From positions 1-63,898 of the forward strand of contig JABIYQ010000120.1 of the NCBI GenBank assembly GCA_018702715.1: a DNA stretch of 63,898 nt. The letters are read 5' to 3'. Of the stretch, positions 36,326-43,783 are shown piece after piece (within the stretch, counting starts at the first letter, position 1; each line of letters opens with the position of its first letter). Below the pieces are notes generated by a model that did no database searches, had not been told where the DNA came from, and worked only from the letters and a program-made list of their open reading frames with translations. Source of the DNA: Desulfobacula sp. (lineage in GTDB: Bacteria > Desulfobacterota > Desulfobacteria > Desulfobacterales > Desulfobacteraceae). The position numbers and the translations under genes were made by a program.

Positions 36326-37369
36326 TCAACCGCCAGCCAGTTTCTTGTAGATGCTGGGAACTATCTTGTAGAAGCAAATGGCTGCTACAACAAGGCAGTA
36401 ACCCGGCACAACGATTTTCCATAGCTTTTCAGGAAAAACCCTTGTCATATAAGGTGCTGCAATGGCAGAAAACATGGTTGCAAGCATAAAGGAAGGCAGC
36501 ATGATATAGTCTATCTGAACACCGCTTGTCAAAAGGCCCAGCCATATAATAATAGCAAAAGTGCTGACGGTTCCTTCACAGATTGCAGTTACGGCAAGCA
36601 TACTTTTAACCGGCACGCCGGACAAAAGACCGCCGATGGTAACAACAGGACCGTACCCGCCGCCGCCAACGCCCTTGTTAAATCCTGCCAGGGCTGCAAA
36701 ACCAATCATTTTATTGGGTTTGTAGGGCCTGTCTTTTTTAGCGCTCCAGAGCGATACGACACCCATCATCACGAGCAGGATTGCCACATAGAGTTTGATC
36801 CAGACTTTATCGATGGGGAAATACTTGTAAATACCGATGATGGAACATGATACTGCAATACACCCCGTCACCGCTATGATAATCCAGAGTTTTACGGTTT
36901 CAGACATGGGGGAAAATTTCCACTCCACGTTTTCAAATTCCCTGTGAAGAAAGGCACCCACAAGACCAGCCATACCCTGTTGAATCATGACAGCCGGTAC
37001 GATCTGTTTGGGATCAAATCCCAGTACAAGCAGGATGGGGGTTAAAGCCGTTCCAAATCCCATGCCTGCAGATGCATCCATGAATTCAAAAAATGCCGCT
37101 AAACCGACCACACTCCATATAATCATCCAGTCATTTCCCTGGAGCCCATTGGCAATTGTCCAGTCAGACTGTATCCTTACCGTGGCTTCAAAGGGATTTC
37201 CCGCAAGCCAGACACCTAACAGAAAAACCAGGAAAAAGACAAATATGCCTCCCAGGGCAGCACGAATATGACGCCACTCCGGGATAAAACGCTCTACAAT
37301 GGTTTGTTTTTCTTTTTCCAGGTCATGGGCCACTTCAAAACCGGTTATTTTTTTTTTAGCTTTTTCCAT
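36326..37369 (-). CDS. TauE/SafE-family anion exporter
   Basis: 347 aa with about eight to nine membrane helices. Family features are the repeated Gly/Pro-rich segments FMDASAGMGFGTALTP (N-terminal repeat) and AALAGFNKGVGGGGYGPVVTIGG (C-terminal repeat, given here in parts). TauE/SafE proteins export sulfite, sulfonates or organic anions. The cytoplasmic N-terminus of ~35 residues is longer than usual. An AAAGGAG precedes the ATG and a -24/-12 promoter lies about 100 bases upstream. It heads the operon ending in the deacetylase. Confidence 0.9.
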   Translation of the reverse strand: MEKAKKKITGFEVAHDLEKEKQTIVERFIPEWRHIRAALGGIFVFFLVFLLGVWLAGNPFEATVRIQSDWTIANGLQGNDWMIIWSVVGLAAFFEFMDASAGMGFGTALTPILLVLGFDPKQIVPAVMIQQGMAGLVGAFLHREFENVEWKFSPMSETVKLWIIIAVTGCIAVSCSIIGIYKYFPIDKVWIKLYVAILLVMMGVVSLWSAKKDRPYKPNKMIGFAALAGFNKGVGGGGYGPVVTIGGLLSGVPVKSMLAVTAICEGTVSTFAIIIWLGLLTSGVQIDYIMLPSFMLATMFSAIAAPYMTRVFPEKLWKIVVPGYCLVVAAICFYKIVPSIYKKLAGG

Positions 37370-37457
37370 ACTGTTTCTCCTTTATCTGTAATTAAGATCT
37401 ATTTGAGAATCCCGACCGTTTGTTTCCTTGTCAGTCGTCTTTTGTATGAATAGGGCA

Positions 37458-37476
37458 TTACAAAAAATATGCCAAA
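37458..37476 (-). promoter_or_regulatory. Candidate -24/-12 promoter for the TauE-deacetylase operon
   Basis: Read leftwards: TTGGCATATTTTTTGTAAT. Spacing is GG-N10-GT, with T in place of C at -12. The predicted start is about 75 bases before the TauE-type gene. Confidence 0.45.
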
Positions 37477-37582
37477 ATAAAATATGAACAAAATTAATAG
37501 CTAACACTTTGATTATGCAGGCTAAATATCCAAAAAAAATCGACCTGCATCCAGATGATGTCGGCCGGTAAAACCTGGGAGT

Positions 37583-37607
37583 GGACAATTGTAAATCTTA
37601 GCTGTCA
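37583..37607 (-). promoter_or_regulatory. Enhancer-like element, copy F (degenerate)
   Basis: Read leftwards: TGACAGCTAAGATTTACA, then ATTG. It needs a one-base gap to align with the other copies. It lies ~110 bases upstream of the promoter at 37.46 kb. Confidence 0.4.
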
Positions 37608-37646
37608 CTTCCTGGTTGACAATATTTTTTATGCCTATCTTTGTTT

Positions 37647-39062
37647 TTACTCTCTGAAATCATTGGCCTCTATCAGCGATTCTTTCATTAGCCGATGGAG
37701 ATATTGTCTCTGTATCCCCGCAATTTGCGCTGCCTTGCTGATGTTTCCGTGGCTTCCCTCTAATAAGGTCCTGATATAGTGTTCGTGGAAAAGCTGGATG
37801 TTTTCTTCTTTGGCATTTTTGAAATTCATAATGGAATTTCCCCCGTTCAACTCAGGGTTCAAACCGGAGTTCAATTGGGGCATGAAACTTTTTTCCGGGC
37901 CGGAAAGGCCCAGATCGGAGAGGGTCAGCGTATCTCCGGTACAAAAAATTATTCCCCGTTCAATGACATTTTCAAGTTCACGTACATTGCCGGGAAATTG
38001 TCTTGCTGTAAGCGCCTGTATGGCAGTGGGTGCTATCCCCTTAATTTTCTTTCCGTTCAATACACAATGTTTGTTGAGAAAGTGGTAGCAAAGTAGCGGA
38101 ATATCCTCGGCTCTGTCCCTTAGGGGAGGTATTTCTAAACGGATGACGTTCAGGCGGTAAAACAGATCCTCCCGGAATGTATTTTCCCTTATGGCCTGCT
38201 CAAGATTTTTGTTTGTTGCCGCAATGAACCGCAGGTCTGCCTTTTTGGTTATTACGCTTCCTACTGGTCTGTATTCCCCTTCCTGAAGCAGCCTGAGAAT
38301 ACTTGTCTGGAGGCCGAGCTTCAGGTCTCCGATCTCATCGAGAAAAAGGGTGCCTCCGTTTGCCTCTTCAACCAGTCCCCTCTTGTCTGTGGTTGCGCCT
38401 GTAAATGCACCCTTCACATGTCCGAACAACTCACTTTCGATCATATTCTCCAGAATTGCCGTACAGTTTATGGTAACCATTTTTTTTGACCTTCTATTGC
38501 TGTTCTGATGGACAGCTCTTGCCACAAGCTCTTTGCCCGTTCCCGTGGGACCGGTTATAAGAACGGTTCCAGATGTGGGAGCAGCCTTGCGGATATGGTC
38601 AAAAACTTTTGCCATGGTAGTTGTCGAGCCGATTATGGCAAGGTCATTCTTTTTTTCCAGGGCTTTGCGCAGTTTCCTGTTCTCCCGGACGACCTTCTGC
38701 CATTTCATGACCTTGTCAAGTGTTAAAAGAAGCCTTTCCCTGCGGAAAGGCTTTGTCAGATAGTCATCTGCTCCTTTTTGAGTTGCTTCCACGGCAGTCT
38801 CTATTGTGGCATAGGCAGTGAGGATAATGACGGACACGTCGGACCGGATCTCTTTTATCTTTTCCATCAGGCTGATCCCGGACATACAAGGCATTTTCAG
38901 GTCTGTCATCACAAGGTCAAAATCTTCTGCTTTGAATATTTCAAGGGCCTTTTCAGGGTTGCTCTGTGTGACAGTCTCATAATGGGTATCTTCTGAAATA
39001 ATCCTGTCAAGCAGTGTCAGCATATCTTTTTCGTCATCAACTATTAAAATACGTCCGTTCAT
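37647..39062 (-). CDS. NtrC-type sigma-54-dependent response regulator
   Basis: 471 aa: a receiver (D9-D10, D54 in LVMTDLKMPC), an AAA+ domain with GPTGTGKE, GAFTGA and FLDEIGDL, a linker, and a Fis-type HTH (GNISKAAQIAGIQRQYLHRL). It follows its kinase gene by 9 bases behind AAGGAGG. Together with the regulator at 17.9 kb it is one of only two sigma-54 activators in the window, and is the nearer one to most of the -24/-12 promoters. Confidence 0.96.
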   Translation of the reverse strand: MNGRILIVDDEKDMLTLLDRIISEDTHYETVTQSNPEKALEIFKAEDFDLVMTDLKMPCMSGISLMEKIKEIRSDVSVIILTAYATIETAVEATQKGADDYLTKPFRRERLLLTLDKVMKWQKVVRENRKLRKALEKKNDLAIIGSTTTMAKVFDHIRKAAPTSGTVLITGPTGTGKELVARAVHQNSNRRSKKMVTINCTAILENMIESELFGHVKGAFTGATTDKRGLVEEANGGTLFLDEIGDLKLGLQTSILRLLQEGEYRPVGSVITKKADLRFIAATNKNLEQAIRENTFREDLFYRLNVIRLEIPPLRDRAEDIPLLCYHFLNKHCVLNGKKIKGIAPTAIQALTARQFPGNVRELENVIERGIIFCTGDTLTLSDLGLSGPEKSFMPQLNSGLNPELNGGNSIMNFKNAKEENIQLFHEHYIRTLLEGSHGNISKAAQIAGIQRQYLHRLMKESLIEANDFRE

Positions 39063-39071
39063 TCTTCCTCC

Positions 39072-41255
39072 TTAGGATATCATCATCAGTTTGACTATAA
39101 AAACAGTACCACTGGATACAGAATCAACTGAAGAATGCTTCCGGCTTTCACATTCCATAATTCCACCTAAGCCGGTTATAATGCCATAACTCACAAAAAG
39201 TCCCAGCCCGGTTCCTCTGCCTGTAGCTTTGGTAGTGAAAAAAGGTTCGAATATATGGTCAATGTCTTTGTCCTCTATTGCAATCCCTTCATCTTTAAAC
39301 CGAACAACAACCATGTGAAGATGAGAGTCCATAAATGTTTGAATTGTCAATCTTCCGCCCTGGGGCATAGCGTCGACAGCATTGTTTATAAGGTTGAGAA
39401 AAACCTGCTGCAGCTTTCTAAAATTTCCTATTACAAGTGGAATTGTGTCCAAAAGATCCATGGACAAGGAGATTCCCTCTTTTTTAATGCGGTGGGTTAC
39501 AATTTTGATGGCATCTTTTATACAGAGGTTCAGATCTGTCTGTTGGTGGCCATTGTCTTCTCCCGTGTGTACAAAACCCAAAAGGTTTTCCACGATCTCT
39601 TTGCAATGAAGCCCTTGGCGTTCTATTATTTTAAGGTCTTTATAATCCTGGGAGGTGTTGTCTCTTTTCCGCAGCATAAGGTCACAGAACCCCAGTATAA
39701 CCCCAAGCGGATTGTTGATTTCATGGGCTACCCCTGCGGACAGTGTGCCCAGGGAAACTAATTTTTCAGTGTGTATCAGATGGCGTTCAAGTTTTTTGTC
39801 TTCGGTTATGTCCCTTGCAATGCACAGGACCCAATGTACATTTTCCTTTTCACTTCGCACAGGCACCATATTGGCAGCTAAAAATATCTGGGTGCCGTCA
39901 AGGTCAAACCCGGATTCATCTCTGATACTTTTTCCGCTTTCAAAAACCCTGGGGATAAGACCTTCCAGCTTGTCACTCAATTCTTTTGGGAATAGCGATG
40001 ACAGTTCTTTTCCTATATGATCGTCAGCCCTGGATTTGAAAAAATTGGAAGTAAAGCTGTTCATGGACTGGAATTTGCCCCTGGGGTCAACGGTGAAGAT
40101 GAAGTCTTCAGCGCTTTCCACAAGGGATCGGTATTTGGCTTCGGATTTTACGAGCTCCTCCGTCTGCCGGCTGGCCTCATTCTCCATCCGCCTGGACCAT
40201 TTTACTTCAAAAAACATGATAATTGAAGCGCCTGCAATAATGGCGAATATCACGGCAAGCTGCACGAAAAATTGATCCATGTATTTATTTTTGATGGCTT
40301 CTTCTATTTCAAAAACAGGAGCGACAACCGCTATGGACCACATATGAGTCGGGATTTCTGAAATCGTTACAGGGGTGTATGCGATCAGCTTTTCCATCCT
40401 GCCTGTAAGTCCCCTGTGCCATCCTGAAACATACCACCCTGTCCCTTCTAAGCCCGTTAGCATTTCATCTCTTTGTATCTTGTTTATCTCCACAAAAGAA
40501 ATGTCATGATCTTTTTCTTTTCTTGCCAGAAAAGCATTTTTACCGACAAATGAGCTGTCCGGATGAAAAAGAAAATGGCCTTCATTGTCGATGATCCATG
40601 CATACCCTGTCTTTCCGGATCTTATGTTCTTAAGGTAAGGGTCCAGGAACCATGAAATATTGACATGACAATAAATGATTCGTGAATCACTTTGGCCGAC
40701 AGGTGACCTTATTGTTATAAATATTCCAGACGATGTGATTTGGGGCTTTGAGACTCTCAGTTGATTAGTTTTTTCCAGATCAAAATCAAAGGGAAGAAAA
40801 GAGCTCTCTTCAAGGAGAGAACGGGAGACCTCTTTGCGGAAGGGGTGACCGGAATAAAGGATTCCGGCTTCCATGTCGTGAAATTCGATGGCACTGACGC
40901 CGCATTCAACTAAGCGGACCAGTGTTGACCTGATTGCCCTGTAGGGATCTTTGTAATTTTCAAGCTCTTTGGAAAGAATTCTCATTTCCCGCTTTAAAAA
41001 GGAGAATTCTCTCTCAATGAAGTTTTTAACGTTGTGCGCAATAACCATCTGCTCTCCATTAAACTGACCGCGCACGATCTTGCTCATCTCCCTGATGGAC
41101 CACTGGGACATCACTGCACTTGCCGCCACAAAGATGAGCGCTGTAAGTGTCACGATGATTACAATGCTTTTTTCAGTTTCAGGTCGCTGGTGCCTGTGGA
41201 CAGGTTCATGGCTGGAACTGAGTATTATGCCTGTATCTGATTTTTTCAAAACCAT
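39072..41255 (-). CDS. Cache-PAS membrane histidine kinase (partner of the NtrC-type regulator)
   Basis: 727 aa. TM1 is at about 31-51; the double Cache sensor ends with the characteristic IRSGKTGYAWIIDNEGHFLFHPD (in parts) and runs to about 325; then TM2, PAS (about 370-490), HisKA (GVAHEINNPLGV) and HATPase (NLINNAVDAM, KDEGIAIE, GTGLGLFVSYG). The ATG follows AGGAAG. Its sensor differs from those of the four short Cache kinases here. Confidence 0.95.
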   Translation of the reverse strand: MVLKKSDTGIILSSSHEPVHRHQRPETEKSIVIIVTLTALIFVAASAVMSQWSIREMSKIVRGQFNGEQMVIAHNVKNFIEREFSFLKREMRILSKELENYKDPYRAIRSTLVRLVECGVSAIEFHDMEAGILYSGHPFRKEVSRSLLEESSFLPFDFDLEKTNQLRVSKPQITSSGIFITIRSPVGQSDSRIIYCHVNISWFLDPYLKNIRSGKTGYAWIIDNEGHFLFHPDSSFVGKNAFLARKEKDHDISFVEINKIQRDEMLTGLEGTGWYVSGWHRGLTGRMEKLIAYTPVTISEIPTHMWSIAVVAPVFEIEEAIKNKYMDQFFVQLAVIFAIIAGASIIMFFEVKWSRRMENEASRQTEELVKSEAKYRSLVESAEDFIFTVDPRGKFQSMNSFTSNFFKSRADDHIGKELSSLFPKELSDKLEGLIPRVFESGKSIRDESGFDLDGTQIFLAANMVPVRSEKENVHWVLCIARDITEDKKLERHLIHTEKLVSLGTLSAGVAHEINNPLGVILGFCDLMLRKRDNTSQDYKDLKIIERQGLHCKEIVENLLGFVHTGEDNGHQQTDLNLCIKDAIKIVTHRIKKEGISLSMDLLDTIPLVIGNFRKLQQVFLNLINNAVDAMPQGGRLTIQTFMDSHLHMVVVRFKDEGIAIEDKDIDHIFEPFFTTKATGRGTGLGLFVSYGIITGLGGIMECESRKHSSVDSVSSGTVFIVKLMMIS

Positions 41256-41367
41256 ACCGCTTCCTGTTTTTAATGTGAACCCTGAGGCTAACAGAGTTTG
41301 AGTGATTACAACTTCAAATCAGCCCTTTGCAGGGTATTCTCCAGTTTTTTAATCTATATCGATTTAA

Positions 41368-41385
41368 TGGCAATAATTGTGCCGA
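41368..41385 (-). promoter_or_regulatory. Sigma-54 promoter for the Cache-PAS kinase/NtrC pair
   Basis: Read leftwards: TCGGCACAATTATTGCCA, with the canonical GG-N10-GC spacing. The predicted start is about 100 bases before the kinase gene. The 41256-41761 gap is a divergent regulatory region. Confidence 0.65.
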
Positions 41386-41483
41386 TAGGCCCAAATAAGA
41401 AAGTTTTGTATTATGTGCTTTAATATCAAACAGCTATCCCAAAATAACCAGGAATATCATCAGGGAAGATTTACCGGTAAGAG

Positions 41484-41509
41484 TGACGGACTTTTTTACA
41501 CTTTGTAAA
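41484..41509 (+). promoter_or_regulatory. Enhancer-like element, copy G
   Basis: TGACGGACTTTTTTACA, then CTTTGTAAA. It lies 101 bases upstream of the leftward promoter and ~123 bases upstream of the rightward one, so it could serve both. Confidence 0.55.
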
Positions 41510-41630
41510 TATTGTGTACTTTTATCTCTGCATTCAGACGTCTCATGATCCTGAAATATCCTGTTTTTGTGGATCTATATACTTAATAAAAATAGTCGGT
41601 TATCAATATTTAAGTACAGAAGCTAATCTT

Positions 41631-41646
41631 TGGCATATAAATTGAA
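41631..41646 (+). promoter_or_regulatory. Candidate -24/-12 promoter for the binding-protein gene
   Basis: TGGCATATAAATTGAA, spacing GG-N10-GA. The predicted start is ~105 bases before the gene. Confidence 0.45.
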
Positions 41647-41761
41647 AAGTAAAAAAGTATAGTGAAAAAGTATAATTAAAAGGCAATACAGAAGAAATGA
41701 TTAAGAAATAACGCTGTTGTCAAACAGAATACTTTAACTTTATATGGAGGAAGAAAAACTC

Positions 41762-42568
41762 ATGAAAAAAATGATGAGTATCTTAAATGTATTATTTGCA
41801 AGCTTATTGGTATTATGGGCTATTGTGCCGCAGGCAGTGGCAAACGCTGATCAAAAATTACGATACAGTTGTTCTGCCCAGATTTATGAGGCATTTGAAA
41901 AGTCAAGATTGGACGCCTTTACAAAGGAAACAGGGATATCCATTGATCTGTTTGTTGCATCATCCAAGTCATGCGTGTATAGGGTGATGCAGGATATGAC
42001 CGACATCGCCGGCAGCACAAGGGCAATCTACCAGCGTCACAAGGATTTCGGGCTAAAGGAAATACCTTTTTGCAAGGACCCCCTGGCAGTCATTACCCAT
42101 AAAGACTCAATAGTCAATAATTTGAGCCCGGAACAGCTCCAGCAGATATTTTCCGGCGGAATCACTAATTGGAAAGAAGTAGGAGGGCCTGATTTGCTGA
42201 TTACGCTTGTTGTTCCCGGGAATGAAACCGGTGCCCATAAAAATTTTAAACGGCAGGTTATGACCCACAAAGAAATTAAATATGATTATTTAACCTATAC
42301 ATCCACCCGCGTTCTGGAGGCAATTGAACAACTGCCGGCAGGTGCCATATCCTTTATCTCAAGAGGTGCTCAGATCACCCATCCGAATATCAAGGTGTTG
42401 AGCATTGACGGCAAGAAACCGGGTGATAGAGATTATCCTTACTACCAGATATTTTACCTGGTTTCCAAAGGAGAGCCCAGAGGATCGGTTAAGGTATTTA
42501 TTGATTTTATTACATCAAAAAAAGGAAAGTCCATTATTCTGGAAAGAGGCATGCTGCCGATTAACTAA
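41762..42568 (+). CDS. PstS-like periplasmic binding protein, orphan
   Basis: 268 aa from the ATG at 41762, which has GGAGG at good spacing; a frame ATG at 41744 overlaps that site. A signal peptide ends near QAVANA. The fold matches phosphate-binding-like proteins: NLSPEQLQQIFSGGITNWKEVGG is the usual hinge region of PstS-type proteins (given in parts), followed by PGNETGAHKNF and a serine-poor pocket. No ABC permease or ATPase is nearby. It could bind phosphate or another oxyanion, or feed a signal to the divergent kinase. Confidence 0.85.
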   Translation: MKKMMSILNVLFASLLVLWAIVPQAVANADQKLRYSCSAQIYEAFEKSRLDAFTKETGISIDLFVASSKSCVYRVMQDMTDIAGSTRAIYQRHKDFGLKEIPFCKDPLAVITHKDSIVNNLSPEQLQQIFSGGITNWKEVGGPDLLITLVVPGNETGAHKNFKRQVMTHKEIKYDYLTYTSTRVLEAIEQLPAGAISFISRGAQITHPNIKVLSIDGKKPGDRDYPYYQIFYLVSKGEPRGSVKVFIDFITSKKGKSIILERGMLPIN

Positions 42569-42628
42569 TCCGATTAATTAATCCTAGCAGACCCATCAAA
42601 TTAGAAATAGTCTGAAGTAAATTGGATA

Positions 42629-42662
42629 TGATAACCCTTTCCTTATCAGGAAAGGGTTATCA
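42629..42662 (+). terminator. Rho-independent terminator after the binding-protein gene
   Basis: A perfect 14-bp stem (TGATAACCCTTTCC with GGAAAGGGTTATCA), 6-base loop, then TGTTTATG. It lies 60 bases after the stop. Confidence 0.75.
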
Positions 42663-42755
42663 TGTTTATGATATTGACAAAAAGTATCTTCCTATCCTAT
42701 GTTTTGTGTATTAAAAGAAGGATTCATCTACAATTATGCCATAAGGAAGGTCATC

Positions 42756-43718
42756 ATGAACACCCTTAAAGTAGGATTGGTTCTGGGAAGCGGGGCCTCA
42801 AGCGGATGGGCACATATCGGGGCCATCGAGGCCCTTCAGGATGCGAGCATCCCTATCCATCTCGTCGCCGGGTGCAGCGTCGGGGCTTTTGTGGGTGCGA
42901 TTTTTGCGAGTGGCGGCCTGGAGCAGTTGAAAAGATATGTCATTGACATGGACGGTGAAAGCATGTTCTCCTTTTCAGACTTGAGTTTTATCAGATCCGG
43001 GCTCCTGGACGGGGATAAAAAACTTAGAGAACTCTTCTGCATGCATAGCGATAAAAAAAATTTTGATGAACTGGAGATTCCTTTGAAAGTCGTTGCTGCG
43101 GAAATGTACACGGGTGACCAGGTGGTTTTAGACTCCGGCGACCTGCTCAAAGCGCTCAGGGCATCCATGTCTTATCCAGGCCTTTTTGCGCCTGTATACC
43201 ATAAGAGCCGATGGCTGATAGATGGCGGGGTGGTGGACTCGGTTCCAGTGGGGGTAGCCCGGGCAATGGGGGCGGATATCGTGATTGCCGTCAGCCTGGA
43301 TTCTGAACTGGTATCGCGCAGGCGCCACCAAAAAACCGAGGTTGCTCCTGAAATAACACCACCGCCGGTTCGTAATGAATTTTTAAAAAAACTGGCTGCC
43401 CGTTATGAAGCCGTGGAAAAAACAATTTGGAAACGTCTGGAACGACAGAAAAAAAAGAAGCCGACTCCCCCTGGCACCCGCCAGGTTATCAGCGCTGCAA
43501 TACAACTTATGCAGGATCGGATCACGCGGGTCAATTTTGCTGTTAATCCACCGGATATCCTGATCACACCTCGCCTGGGCGACCTTAAAATGCTTGATTA
43601 TGATCAGGTTGAACATGCCATTGAAGAAGGATACATTGCCACCCGGAACAAGGTCAACGACATCCGGATGCTGCTGGAAACGCATAGAACAGAAGAGATG
43701 GAGACAAAACCGGTTTGA
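42756..43718 (+). CDS. Patatin-like phospholipase (RssA type)
   Basis: 320 aa from the ATG at 42756 behind AAGGAAGG; an upstream extension of the frame is unlikely. The patatin parts are GSGASSGWAHIGAI (oxyanion loop), GCSVG (nucleophilic Ser) and DGGVVDSVP (catalytic Asp). The C-terminal ~100 residues are basic and helical, longer than in RssA. Probably a serine acylhydrolase on lipids at the inner membrane face. It is transcribed separately after a terminator. Confidence 0.92.
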   Translation: MNTLKVGLVLGSGASSGWAHIGAIEALQDASIPIHLVAGCSVGAFVGAIFASGGLEQLKRYVIDMDGESMFSFSDLSFIRSGLLDGDKKLRELFCMHSDKKNFDELEIPLKVVAAEMYTGDQVVLDSGDLLKALRASMSYPGLFAPVYHKSRWLIDGGVVDSVPVGVARAMGADIVIAVSLDSELVSRRRHQKTEVAPEITPPPVRNEFLKKLAARYEAVEKTIWKRLERQKKKKPTPPGTRQVISAAIQLMQDRITRVNFAVNPPDILITPRLGDLKMLDYDQVEHAIEEGYIATRNKVNDIRMLLETHRTEEMETKPV

Positions 43719-43728
43719 TTATGCTTTG

Positions 43729-43764
43729 AATCGCGTTGCAGGGTGAAACTCCCGCAACGCGATT
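43729..43764. terminator. Bidirectional terminator between convergent genes
   Basis: AATCGCGTTGC pairs with GCAACGCGATT, extended by GGG/CCC after one mismatch. Rightwards it is followed by TACAAATTTTT. It lies between the patatin gene and the acyl-CoA synthetase gene. Confidence 0.8.
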
Positions 43765-43783
43765 TACAAATTTTTAAAACGAT

